From assembly GCF_001279525.1 (NCBI RefSeq), contig NZ_LGDY01000128.1, positions 1-53,310 on the forward strand: a stretch of 53,310 nt of DNA. Reading direction: 5' to 3'. This DNA is from Nocardia sp. NRRL S-836. GTDB taxonomy: Bacteria; Actinomycetota; Actinomycetes; Mycobacteriales; Pseudonocardiaceae. The notes below the pieces were generated by a model. The model saw nothing but the letters and a program-made list of their open reading frames with translations. It searched no databases and had not been told where the DNA came from. Shown here piece by piece: positions 28,687 to 36,152 of the stretch; positions within the stretch are counted from its first letter, which is position 1; each line of letters begins with the position of its first letter. The translations under genes were made by a program, and so were the position numbers.

Positions 28687-29411
28687 GCGCGCACCGCCAC
28701 GGCCACCAGGTCGAGGCAGGAGTCCAGGTCCGCGGAGGTGATGTCGAAGTCGTCCACCGTCACCGACTCGACAGCCTCCTTGAGCTCGGCCGGCCACGGT
28801 GCACCGGACAGGGCGACCTCGACCTGTGCGTCGATGATCCGTCCACCGAGGAGGGTGTCAAGCCTGGGCCCGTGCCGCAGCCCGCTCAGTTCGTCAACGA
28901 CGAAACCGGCCGCGCGCAGCATCTCGTCCAGTTCGGACGGTGCCAGCTCCCTGGTGTGGAACGGGTTGAGCGGGGTGTCCTGACCGGGCGAGAACGTGAG
29001 CCGGTTCGGGGTCGTCACGATGAGCGTCCCGCCGGGGCGCAGCACCCGGTGGCACTCCGCGAGGAACTGCTCCTGGTCCCACAGGTGCTCGATCACCTGC
29101 AGGTTCGCCACGACGTCCACGCCGGCCGAGCGCAGCGGCAGCGTCGCCAGGTTGCCGCGCACCACGTCGAGCCGCGGGTACGCGCGGGCGACGTGCCGCG
29201 AGGTGAGCTCGTCGTAGTCGAGCGCGACCACCCGCCGCGCGACCGTGTGGATCAGCTGGGCGCCGTAGCCCTCTCCGCAGCCGGCCTCCAGCACCACCGC
29301 GTCCGTGCACCGGCCGATGAGGTGGAGGTACGCCGCCTCGTGGCGCCGGAACCAGTAGTTCTCTTCCGCGATACCGGGCACCGTGCGTTCGCCGGTCAGG
29401 GGGAGGGTCAC
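28683..29411 (-). CDS. SAM-dependent methyltransferase, Rv3030-like
   Basis: A 242-aa class I methyltransferase. The N-terminus LTGERTVPGIAEENYWFRRH is the Rv3030-type opening; the SAM site LEAGCGEGYGAQLI (about 41-54), VALDYDE, NLQVIEHLWD and VLRPGGTLIVTTPNR follow. In M. tuberculosis Rv3030 lies before Rv3031-Rv3032, and a role in methylglucose lipopolysaccharide synthesis has been proposed. First gene of the three-gene operon; GTG 29411 has TAACCT 6 nt upstream and no Shine-Dalgarno sequence. Confidence 0.9.
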   Translation of the reverse strand: MTLPLTGERTVPGIAEENYWFRRHEAAYLHLIGRCTDAVVLEAGCGEGYGAQLIHTVARRVVALDYDELTSRHVARAYPRLDVVRGNLATLPLRSAGVDVVANLQVIEHLWDQEQFLAECHRVLRPGGTLIVTTPNRLTFSPGQDTPLNPFHTRELAPSELDEMLRAAGFVVDELSGLRHGPRLDTLLGGRIIDAQVEVALSGAPWPAELKEAVESVTVDDFDITSADLDSCLDLVAVAVRA

Positions 29412-29417
29412 GCGGTC

Positions 29418-29423
29418 AGGTTA
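29418..29423 (-). promoter_or_regulatory. putative leaderless promoter of the methyltransferase-GH57-GT4 operon
   Basis: TAACCT on the minus strand ends 6 nt before GTG 29411. It overlaps the last codon of the upstream membrane-protein gene. Confidence 0.5.
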
Positions 29424-29810
29424 CTTGCCAGTAGTGGCAGCGGGTACCGCGGAGCGCCGTCGCACCAGGTGGTGGACGACCGCGACGACGGCACCGGCGG
29501 CGGCGAGCAGCGCGGTGGCCGCCGGGCTCAGGTACTTCGACAGGCTCGGCGCCTCGCTCGGCCCGGCGAGCCACGCCGTCACCAAGCTCGCGTAGGCCAG
29601 CGCGAGGCCGCCCGTCCACCAGCGCAGCGTTCGTAAGCGCCGGTCGCGCAGGCTCGCGGCGAGCGTGATCACGATCGGGATGCCGGACAGCAGGCCGAAC
29701 TGGCCGGCGACGACGACCGGGACCGCCCAGGCGGCGACGAGGACGCCGGTCGACGGGTGAGCTGCGGTGTTCTTGCTTGGCACGGACTTCTCTCTTTCGT
29801 TATTAGCCAT
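29421..29810 (-). CDS. small membrane protein, unknown
   Basis: A 129-aa protein with four hydrophobic segments (about residues 22-40, 42-52, 67-82 and 95-113) and a basic C-terminal tail. An alternative start is GTG 29783 with GAGAAG upstream, giving 120 aa. From ATG 29810, TATAAC lies 7 nt before the codon, so leaderless expression is possible. It is divergent from a TetR gene across an AT-rich region with a palindrome, and is probably its target. No family recognised. Confidence 0.75.
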   Translation of the reverse strand: MANNEREKSVPSKNTAAHPSTGVLVAAWAVPVVVAGQFGLLSGIPIVITLAASLRDRRLRTLRWWTGGLALAYASLVTAWLAGPSEAPSLSKYLSPAATALLAAAGAVVAVVHHLVRRRSAVPAATTGK

Positions 29811-29828
29811 CGTGTTAGTTATAAGATT

Positions 29829-29845
29829 TAACTGCCGCTAGACGG
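29829..29845. promoter_or_regulatory. candidate TetR operator in AT-rich divergent region
   Basis: In the AT-rich region 29811-29896, AGTTA and TAACT frame a 7-bp centre (AGTTATAAGATTTAACT, 17 bp, located just before 29845; position may be off by 10-15 bp). It lies close to the -10 of the membrane-protein gene and upstream of the TetR gene. Confidence 0.45.
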
Positions 29846-29896
29846 TATGGTGTTACTCCGGTGAGTGTCAACAACAAAAGTGAGAGGGTCTAACCG

Positions 29897-30529
29897 ATGG
29901 CGGAGCCGGTGCAGAGCCCGCGGGAGCGTTACCGGGCCCAGGTGCGCGAGGAGGTCAAGCGGCACGCGTGGCAGCAGATCGCCTCGGCGGGCGTGACCGC
30001 GTTGTCGCTCAACGCCATCGCCAAGGAGATGGGCATGAGCGGCCCGGCCCTCTACCGGTACTTCGCCGGCCGCGACGACCTGATCACCGCACTCGTCATG
30101 GACGCCTACCGCGACCTCGCCGACACCGTGCGCGCCGCGTTCGACGCCGGTGCGGACGCGGCCGGCATCGCCGCCACCATCCGGGGGTGGGCGCTAGCCG
30201 ACCCGCACCGGTACCTGCTCATCTACGGCACGCCGGTGCCCGGCTACCACGCGCCCGACGACGTCACCGCGATCTCCAACGAGATCCTGGCGGTGCTGCT
30301 GGAGGTGTGCGCCGTCGCGCCGGAGGACGGGGCAACGGCGTTCGACCTGCACCTGGACCACCGCAGGGTGTGGGTGCCCGACCCGGTGGCGAGGACGGCG
30401 ACCGTGCGGCGCGCGCTGGTGTTCTGGACCCGGCTGCAGGGGGTGCTCTCGCTGGAGCTCGCCGGCCACTTCGCGCCGATGGGCTTCGACCCCGGCCTGC
30501 TGCTCGCCGAGGAGATCGCGGCGCTGTGA
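29897..30529 (+). CDS. TetR/AcrR-family regulator with WHG-type C-terminal domain
   Basis: A 210-aa regulator. The helix-turn-helix is seen in ALSLNAIAKEMGMSGPALYR followed by YFAGRDDLITALV; the C-terminal part starts IRGWALADPHRYLLIYGTPVPGY, the WHG-domain signature. GAGAGGG lies about 10 nt before the ATG. Divergent from the small membrane-protein gene. The stop overlaps a GTG of the following repeat tract, which I do not call a gene. Confidence 0.9.
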   Translation: MAEPVQSPRERYRAQVREEVKRHAWQQIASAGVTALSLNAIAKEMGMSGPALYRYFAGRDDLITALVMDAYRDLADTVRAAFDAGADAAGIAATIRGWALADPHRYLLIYGTPVPGYHAPDDVTAISNEILAVLLEVCAVAPEDGATAFDLHLDHRRVWVPDPVARTATVRRALVFWTRLQGVLSLELAGHFAPMGFDPGLLLAEEIAAL

Positions 30530-30552
30530 GCGGCAGCGCTGTGAGCGGCAGC

Positions 30553-30642
30553 GCCGCGGGTGACGGCGCCGCGGGTGACGGCGCCGCGGGTGATGGCGCC
30601 GCGGGTGATGGCGCCGTGGGCGACGGCGTTTTGGGCGACGCG
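30553..30642 (+). repeat. six tandem 15-bp repeats
   Basis: Units of the type GCCGCGGGTGACGGC run head to tail at 30553, 30568, 30583, 30598 and 30613, with a diverged sixth at 30628. In one frame they would read AAGDG repeatedly, but no convincing gene contains them. Confidence 0.9.
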
Positions 30643-30859
30643 CTGTGTGCGGCGCCGTGAGCGGCAGCGCTGTTATGCGGCGGAGCGGGAGCGGCAGCAC
30701 CGCGAGCGACGGCGTTGTGCGACGCGCTGTGGGGCGATGGGGTTGTGAGCGACGCGCTGTGGGCGACGGAGCCGTGAGCGACGCGCTGTGGCGACGGGGT
30801 TGTGGCGACAGGGTTGTGCGACGCGCTGTCAGCGACGGGCGTTGTCAGCGACGCGCTGT
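30635..30859 (+). repeat. six dispersed copies of GCGACGCGCTGT
   Basis: The 12-mer occurs at 30635, 30719, 30749, 30778, 30818 and 30848, often about 30 bp apart, with GTTGTG/GGCGAC filler between. The whole stretch 30530-30944 (415 bp) holds only these repeats and no gene I can support. It lies between the convergent TetR and DegV genes. Confidence 0.85.
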
Positions 30860-30944
30860 GAGTGACTGGCCTTATGAGCGGCGCGCGTCGCGTGCGGCGC
30901 GCGCCGTGGGGCTTGGTGGGCGGTGGGCTTGGTGGGCGGCGGGG

Positions 30945-31787
30945 TCAGAAGGGCGAAACCGTGACCGCCAGCGCGCCGGGGCCCACGTTCGCGCCGATCG
31001 CCGCACTGACCTGCGTCAGCACGATGTCGCGGGCGTGCGGGATCCGCTTCTGCAGCATCAGCAGCAGCTCGTGGCCCTCCTTCTCGGCGGCGAAGTGCTC
31101 CACCGCGAGGTCCACCTCGCGGCCGTGGGCCAGCGCCACGGCCTTGTCGGCGAGCTTGGACAGGGCCCGGTCGCGGCCGACCACCTTGTCGAACGGCTCG
31201 ACCTCGCCGTTGACGACCGTGAGCAGCGGCTTCACCGACAGGGCGTCGCCGAAGAGCTTCGCCGTCGCGCTGACCCGGCCGGCCCGGCGCAGGTAGTGCA
31301 GCGTGTCGACGTAGATGAGCACGTGCGCGTCGCGGCCGCGTTGCTCGGCGACGCTGCGGGCGTGCTGGACGTTGCCGCCGGTCTGCACGATCCGCGCCGC
31401 CGCGAGCGCCGCGAAGCCCAGCGTCATGCCCGACGAGTGCGAGTCGACGATGAACACCGGCACGCGCGACTTGGCGGCGGCCGCCTTGGCCGCGTCCGTC
31501 GCGGGGGAGAGCTTCGGGCTCACGTGCACCGACACGATCGTCTCCGCGCCCTTGGCCCACGCGTCCTGGTAGGCCCAGAAGAACGCGTCCGGCGCCGGCG
31601 GCTGCGTGGTGATCGGGATCTCCGCCTCCATCGCCTGCAGCAGGCGCTCGGTCGGCACGTAGGCCTCGTCGATCAACTCCGATCCGATCTTCAGCTGCAT
31701 CGGCACGGTGATGATGTCGAACCGTTCCGCGAGACGGGCCGGGAGTGACGCGGTCGAGTCGGTGACTACGGCTACACGTGAGGACAC
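30945..31787 (-). CDS. DegV family fatty-acid-binding protein (copy 1)
   Basis: A 280-aa DegV protein. Such proteins bind a fatty acid in a two-domain fold and, in other bacteria, present it to fatty acid kinase. VAVVTDSTASLPARL (start), the fatty-acid carboxylate site TTQPPAPDAFFWAYQ, DSHSSGMTLGFAALAAAR, YVDTLHYLRRAGR and SVKPLLTVVNGEV are the family blocks. GTG 31787 (VSSRVAVVTD) has TAACCT 8 nt upstream. A paralogue of identical length lies at 36153-36995; both flank the envelope-type operon. Confidence 0.92.
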   Translation of the reverse strand: MSSRVAVVTDSTASLPARLAERFDIITVPMQLKIGSELIDEAYVPTERLLQAMEAEIPITTQPPAPDAFFWAYQDAWAKGAETIVSVHVSPKLSPATDAAKAAAAKSRVPVFIVDSHSSGMTLGFAALAAARIVQTGGNVQHARSVAEQRGRDAHVLIYVDTLHYLRRAGRVSATAKLFGDALSVKPLLTVVNGEVEPFDKVVGRDRALSKLADKAVALAHGREVDLAVEHFAAEKEGHELLLMLQKRIPHARDIVLTQVSAAIGANVGPGALAVTVSPF

Positions 31788-32099
31788 GGGAGGGAAGGTT
31801 AACGAAGCGTGATCGCAGTAGCCACTGGCGAAGGATGGCAATTAGTGTGACGTATGCCTGCGCCGTCGCTTTCCGTACACGCCGACCGCACGGAGTGAAC
31901 ACATCGGAAAGGGCGCCAAGCTTACACAATCGGGTGACCGACGGTTTGAGGCAGTTGATCTAGGGCCTGGTTGTTCGCCCTGGAAGGAACCCTGTTTCCG
32001 CTCGTCACCGAGGTGCTTCCGTCCTTTGTCGACGCTGGTTGCGCGCAGGTCAACTGGGTAAGCTCGCACAATCTTCGGTCGGTGAGTGAGCAGGTGACC
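31788..32099. promoter_or_regulatory. 312-bp divergent promoter region
   Basis: Holds the DegV -10 box (TAACCT, minus, 31796-31801) and the upstream region of the coiled-coil gene. CTTTCCG/CGGAAAG and AGGGC/GCCCT inverted repeats are present, as is a comparatively AT-rich GCTTACACAATC that could contain a plus-strand -10. No gene and no riboswitch family was recognised. Confidence 0.5.
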
Positions 32100-33050
32100 A
32101 TGGGTGCAAAAGAGCACGAGATAGTTCCGCTGCACGCCGGTTTCGACGTTGTGTACCGCGGTTTTCACCGACGTCAGGTCATCGACCACATCGAGAATCT
32201 CGAGGAGCAGCTGCGCTTCACGAGCCTCGACCGGGCAGAGGCGCTGGCGCAGGCCGCCGATTTGCGCAAGCTCCTGGAAATGACGCGCCAGGACCTGGAG
32301 GACGCGCGTTCCCGGATCGAACGGCTCGAATCCACCTCCGGGTCGCACGCGGGCGCCACCGAACGGATGCACCGCATGCTCCGCCTCGCCGAGGAGGAGG
32401 CCGCGGAGATGCACCTGCGGACCGAACGCGACTGCGCGGACCTCCGTCAGCGCACCGAGGCCGAGTGCGCGGAGCGGCTCGCCGAGGCCGACCGCGAGTC
32501 CGCCGTCCTGCGGTCGGAGGCCGAGTCCGAGCTGTACGCCACCCGCCAGCAGTGCGCCTCCCGCACGGCCGCGGTGGAGCAGCGCGAGGTCGAGGCGGAC
32601 CGCCGCTGCGCCGATCTCGAAGCCCAGCACCGGCAGCGCGCCGACCAGGTCGAACGCGAGTGTGCGGAGGCGGTGGAGCAGGCCCAGGCCGACGCCGACC
32701 GGCTGCTGCGCGAGACGGCGCTGGCGTGCAACTCGCTGGAGGCCGACTCCGAACGCAAGCGCGAGAAGGCCCAACGTTTCTTCGAGCTGTCCATGACCCG
32801 CCGCCGCAACGAGGCCGCGCAGCACCTGCGGGAGCAGGAGGCACTGGCCCGCGCCCGCGCCGAGTTCGTCGTGAAGGCGGTCTGCCGCGAGTCGAACCGC
32901 CGCCTCGCCGAGGTCGCGCACGAGATGGACGAGCTGCGCGAACTGCGCCGCGCCATCCACTCGCAGCTCTCCGCCGCCCGCACCGCGCTGGCGGTGGCCG
33001 TCGATCGCGTCACCCCGGCCCTGATCCCGGAACAGGTGGCCGCGTCGTGA
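32100..33050 (+). CDS. DivIVA-like coiled-coil protein
   Basis: A 316-aa cytoplasmic protein. The N-terminal VVYRGFHRRQVIDHIENLEE resembles the DivIVA/cell-wall-polarity motif (RGYxxxQVxxxLxxL). The rest is an almost continuous heptad-rich coiled coil with many Arg, Glu and Ala, including unusual regularly placed Cys residues (RDCADL, AECAERL, QQCASR, RRCADL, RECAEAV). ATG 32100 has GAGCAGG upstream; GTG 32082 is an alternative. First gene of a four-gene operon, overlapping the next by 4 nt. A cytoskeletal or polarity role is inferred from the motif, not proven. Confidence 0.82.
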   Translation: MGAKEHEIVPLHAGFDVVYRGFHRRQVIDHIENLEEQLRFTSLDRAEALAQAADLRKLLEMTRQDLEDARSRIERLESTSGSHAGATERMHRMLRLAEEEAAEMHLRTERDCADLRQRTEAECAERLAEADRESAVLRSEAESELYATRQQCASRTAAVEQREVEADRRCADLEAQHRQRADQVERECAEAVEQAQADADRLLRETALACNSLEADSERKREKAQRFFELSMTRRRNEAAQHLREQEALARARAEFVVKAVCRESNRRLAEVAHEMDELRELRRAIHSQLSAARTALAVAVDRVTPALIPEQVAAS

Positions 33051-33508
33051 AGCGCTGGCTGCCGCTGGCACTCGGGGCGCTGCTGGTGCCCGCGGCGATC
33101 ACGGCAGCCGGGTTCTCGTTCGCCGGCGAACAGCTGAAGTCCGCGCTGTCGCCGTCTCCAGCCGTGCCACCACCCGTGGCCGGCCCGGTGCCGATCTCGG
33201 ACTCCGTGCCACCGCTGCGCATGCAGCCGCCCGCACCGCTGCTGGTGCCCGCCGCCGTGGCGCAGCAGAACGTGCGGGACCTGTTCTCCGCACACGCCGT
33301 CGAGGGCGTCACATTCGCACCCGTCACCGCCGCCCTGGCCGGCGTGCACCGCGCACTGGCCGCCGTGCTGCGCCACGTGTCCGGCGCCGTCACCCTGGTG
33401 GCACACGCCTGGAACGGCGAAACGGCGTCACACCGCTGCGACGTGCTCGCGCTGGAGCGAGCCGCCGTGCTGCCGACTACCTGGCCACCTGGGGAGTCGG
33501 CAGCGTGA
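33047..33508 (+). CDS. secreted or N-terminally anchored small protein, unknown
   Basis: A 153-aa protein starting GTG 33047, which overlaps the coiled-coil gene stop (GTGA). An N-terminal KR plus hydrophobic stretch (residues 4-24) is a signal peptide or anchor; a Pro-rich linker follows (SPSPAVPPPVAGPVP, LRMQPPAPLLVPAA), then a helical C-terminal half with one Cys (HRCDVLALERAAVLP). No family recognised. By the positive-inside rule the body is outside the cell. Coupled translation suggests it works with the coiled-coil protein. Confidence 0.75.
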   Translation: MKRWLPLALGALLVPAAITAAGFSFAGEQLKSALSPSPAVPPPVAGPVPISDSVPPLRMQPPAPLLVPAAVAQQNVRDLFSAHAVEGVTFAPVTAALAGVHRALAAVLRHVSGAVTLVAHAWNGETASHRCDVLALERAAVLPTTWPPGESAA

Positions 33509-33588
33509 TCACCACCCGCGTGGTTGTGGACCCCGTCTGGGGCCCGCCGTCGGACGCCGGACCTCCGATCGACGTCCTCGTCAGATAG
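33505..33588 (+). CDS. 27-aa microprotein in the coiled-coil operon
   Basis: GTG 33505 overlaps the previous stop by 4 nt (GTGA), with GGGGAG 8 nt upstream. The peptide begins MITTRVVVDPVWG and ends PPIDVLVR before TAG. The same GTGA coupling as at the preceding junction and a good Shine-Dalgarno sequence argue for translation, but it could instead be a coupling element for the next gene, which starts 13 bp later. No family recognised. Confidence 0.5.
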   Translation: MITTRVVVDPVWGPPSDAGPPIDVLVR

Positions 33589-33601
33589 GTAGGAACCGCA
33601 C

Positions 33602-34981
33602 ATGGCAGGGGCCGTCGGGTTCGTCTTCGGGTTGTGCGTGCTGTCCTTCACAGTGGGGGCGGCGCTGATGTACGTCGTGCTGCGGCGCCGCGAGGACGCC
33701 GCCGAGTCCCCGCCGGTGCCGGAGGCCGCCCTGGTGCCGGAACCCGCGTGGGTGCCCAGGCACGAGTCGGTCGAGCCGGTGCCGGACGACTACGACACGC
33801 GGCCGATCCACCGCAACCCCGTGGTGGGGCTCCGCGGGGCAGAACCGGCGCTGGCGGCGTTCGCGGCGCCGGTGTTGACGGACGACACCCTCGCCGAGCT
33901 CGTGGGGCCGATCGAGCTCGTGGGGCCGGTCGAGCTCGTCGGGCCGGTCGAGGTTGTCGGGCCGGTCGAGGTCGCCGAGGTTGCGGCGGCGGTCGCGGTC
34001 GACCCGTCTGCGGGCGACCTGTCGGCGATTGGGCCGCCGACAGGCTTGTCCGCGGTTGAACTGTCGGCGGTTGGGCCGCCGGCTGGCCTGTCCGCGGTTG
34101 ACCTGTCCGCGGTTGCGCCGCCGGTTGAGGGCGACGAGCCGGCCGCAGTGGTCGAGCCGCTTGAGGCCGTCAAGCTGGACGCGGTCCCGACGGCCGAGGT
34201 TGCGGCGCCCGCCGAGGGCGTCGATCCGGTCGAGGTCGTTGATCCGAGCGTGATCGCGGCGCCGGCCGGAGTCGTGGTGCCGGGCGCGGTCGCAGTGCCG
34301 GCCGAAGTTGTCGTGCCGGGCGCGGTCGCAGTTCCGGCCGAGGTTGCGGCGCCGAAAACTGTCGGTGCCGCGCGATACGATCAGGATGGGGACTTCGAGC
34401 CCCCCATGGGGGAAGTTGAAGCCCCCGAATCAACGGTAGCGCCGAGCACCGACAGTTCTGTGGTGGTCGCGGAGCGGGCGGCTCCATCAGGACCGGCGAC
34501 GGCACCCAGGTCCCCGACCGCACCCGAACTGGCGACCGCACCCGAACCGACGACCTCAGCCAAACAGGCGACCGCAGCCGACCTGACGGCCACACTTGAA
34601 CCGGGGTCCGAGTCCGAACCGGAGTCGGCGGCCACACTTCAGCCGAACTCCGAGTCCGAACCGGAGCTGGCGGCTGCACTTGAACCGGGGCCCGAGTCGA
34701 AACCGGCGCTGGCGGCCGCATTTGAGCCGAGGCCCGCGTCCGAACAGGAGCCGGCGGCCAGGCTTCAGCCGGAGTCCGAGTCCGAACTAGAGCCGGTGGT
34801 CGCACCTGAGCCGAAGCCCGAGTCGGAATCGGCACCGATGGGCGACGCGGTCGAGGCGACGTTGCCGCCCCCGGCCGAGCCCCAGGCCACCGAGCACGCC
34901 ACCTGGGCCGAGCACGACGAGTTCCGGCAGCGGTACCTGCGGACGTTCGACGAGGTGCGGCGCAAGGCCAGCAGCAACTAG
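33602..34981 (+). CDS. membrane-anchored repeat protein with conserved-looking C-terminal tail
   Basis: A 459-aa protein with one N-terminal membrane helix (residues 5-27, LCVLSFTVGAALMYVVL) followed by RRR, which suggests a cytoplasmic C-terminus. The long middle is low-complexity and built of repeats: four VGPxEx units, a duplicated GLSAVxLSAVxPP, a duplicated PGAVAVPAEV, and five or six SESEPExAAxLxP units of about 18 residues. The last 25 residues (HDEFRQRYLRTFDEVRRK region) are charged, helical and not repetitive, so probably the functional end. GTAGGAA precedes the ATG. No family recognised; last gene of the operon. Confidence 0.78.
   Translation: MAGAVGFVFGLCVLSFTVGAALMYVVLRRREDAAESPPVPEAALVPEPAWVPRHESVEPVPDDYDTRPIHRNPVVGLRGAEPALAAFAAPVLTDDTLAELVGPIELVGPVELVGPVEVVGPVEVAEVAAAVAVDPSAGDLSAIGPPTGLSAVELSAVGPPAGLSAVDLSAVAPPVEGDEPAAVVEPLEAVKLDAVPTAEVAAPAEGVDPVEVVDPSVIAAPAGVVVPGAVAVPAEVVVPGAVAVPAEVAAPKTVGAARYDQDGDFEPPMGEVEAPESTVAPSTDSSVVVAERAAPSGPATAPRSPTAPELATAPEPTTSAKQATAADLTATLEPGSESEPESAATLQPNSESEPELAAALEPGPESKPALAAAFEPRPASEQEPAARLQPESESELEPVVAPEPKPESESAPMGDAVEATLPPPAEPQATEHATWAEHDEFRQRYLRTFDEVRRKASSN
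33902..33973 (+). repeat. four 18-bp tandem repeats within the repeat-protein gene
   Basis: Units starting GTGGGGCCG/GTCGGGCCG at 33902, 33920, 33938 and 33956 encode VGPxE[LV]. Longer, more diverged repeats (about 54 bp) continue between about 34588 and 34846. Confidence 0.85.
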
Positions 34982-35092
34982 CCCGCCTAAGAGCGTGCGG
35001 CGCAGGGCCTGCGGCCATGCCGGTCCGAAACCGTTCGGTCCCTGTCCGAAACTCGCCGGACGCCCACCGGTCCCTGCTGATATCACTCGATC

Positions 35093-35938
35093 ATGACTTC
35101 CAGCACCGACCGCACCGACAACACTCACAGCACCAGCAGCACCGGCAGCAACGACCGCACGCAGCTCTTCCACGCCCTGCACCGGCAGCCGCCGCTGGTG
35201 CTCCCCAACGCCTGGGACGTCGCCTCGGCGTTGATCGTCGAGGCCGCCGGCGCCAAGGCGGTCGCCACCACGAGTGCCGGTGTCGCGTGGAGCCTCGGCG
35301 CGCCCGACGGCGACCGGCTCGACCGCGAGCTCGCCATCGACCTCGTCGCCAGGATCGCGAAAGCGGTCCGGGTGCCGGTGACCGCCGACATCGAAGCTGG
35401 GTTCGGGGCCGATGCGGACGAGGTGCGCGCGACCCTCGCGGCGGTCGCCGAGGCGGGGGCGTCGGGGGTCAACATCGAGGACGGGCAGGGCGGCTCGGTG
35501 CGGGACGTCGCCGAGCAGGCCGAACGGTTGCGGGCGGCTCGTGAAGGTGCGCCGGAGCTCTACCTCAACGCGCGGATCGACATCTACCTGCGTGGCGTTG
35601 GTGACCCGGCGGGTCGGCTCGGCGAGACGGTGAAGCGGGCGGAGGCCTACCTCGCTGCGGGGGCGAGTGGCATCTTCGTGCCCGGTGTGACCGATGTGGA
35701 GACGGTGGCGGAGCTGGCCAGGAACATTCCGGCGCCGCTCAACGTGCTCGCGGGCCCTGGCGCGCCCACCACGGTGGAGCTGGGGCAGGCGGGCGCGGCC
35801 AGGATCAGCGTCGGTACGGCGCTCGCTTCCGCGGCCTACGCGGTGGTCCGGCAGGCGGCGGAAGAGGTGTTGAACGCCGGCACGTACGACAGCACGAAGA
35901 ACGGCTTGGGGTACGGGGAGATGAACGAGCTGTTCTAG
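35093..35938 (+). CDS. isocitrate lyase/phosphoenolpyruvate mutase family protein
   Basis: A 281-aa protein of the PEP mutase/isocitrate lyase superfamily, which forms or cleaves C-C or C-P bonds in 2-oxo acids. The core blocks are LVLPNAWDVASALIVEAAG, TADIEAGFG (metal ligand Asp/Glu), SGVNIEDG, YLNARIDIYL and FVPGVTD. The N-terminal 25 residues are Ser/Thr-rich and atypical. The catalytic Cys of 2-methylisocitrate lyases (KKCGH loop) is absent, so the reaction is uncertain. Its stop overlaps the convergent 50-aa gene by 4 nt. Confidence 0.88.
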   Translation: MTSSTDRTDNTHSTSSTGSNDRTQLFHALHRQPPLVLPNAWDVASALIVEAAGAKAVATTSAGVAWSLGAPDGDRLDRELAIDLVARIAKAVRVPVTADIEAGFGADADEVRATLAAVAEAGASGVNIEDGQGGSVRDVAEQAERLRAAREGAPELYLNARIDIYLRGVGDPAGRLGETVKRAEAYLAAGASGIFVPGVTDVETVAELARNIPAPLNVLAGPGAPTTVELGQAGAARISVGTALASAAYAVVRQAAEEVLNAGTYDSTKNGLGYGEMNELF

Positions 35939-36087
35939 TGCTTCTTGCCGCCGCGGAACTTGCGCAGCAACTGCTCGGCCTGTGCGCGGCGGCGGGGGTC
36001 GCGGGACATTTCTCGGGCCTTGGCCTGCAGTCGACGCCCCTGAGGGCTGTGCAGGAACCTGGCGATCTTGTCCATGAACGAGGCCAT
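35935..36087 (-). CDS. 50-aa basic small protein
   Basis: A short gene with a clear GGAGG 6 nt before ATG 36087. The peptide starts MASFMDKIARFLHSPQGRRL and ends RKFRGGKKH; 17 of 50 residues are Arg or Lys. The opening 'DKIxxFLxSPQGRRL' is a pattern I associate with conserved actinobacterial small proteins of unknown function. It lies 65 bp downstream of the DegV2 stop on the same strand and converges on the PEP mutase-like gene. Confidence 0.72.
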   Translation of the reverse strand: MASFMDKIARFLHSPQGRRLQAKAREMSRDPRRRAQAEQLLRKFRGGKKH

Positions 36088-36152
36088 CGGTTCCTCCAGG
36101 TGTCCGTTACGTCCAGTTCAACGCAACCAGGAGCACCTGGAGTTCCCGAAGG

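Noticed and set aside
30526..30660. Possible small AAGDG-repeat protein starting at the TetR stop (GTGA).
   Set aside because: The frame is just the 15-bp tandem repeat, no non-repetitive coding signal, no terminator or following gene, and other frames are equally open.
31930..32060. Candidate c-di-AMP (ydaO-type) riboswitch before the coiled-coil gene, because of GGGTGACCGACGG.
   Set aside because: The other conserved helices and the downstream AGGGGTGGGGGACC-like segment are missing.
34170..35018. Long Pro/Arg-rich minus-strand frame opposite the repeat-protein gene.
   Set aside because: Composition is that of an antisense frame in GC-rich repeats; no Shine-Dalgarno sequence, no domain, and the plus strand has the proper codon bias and context.
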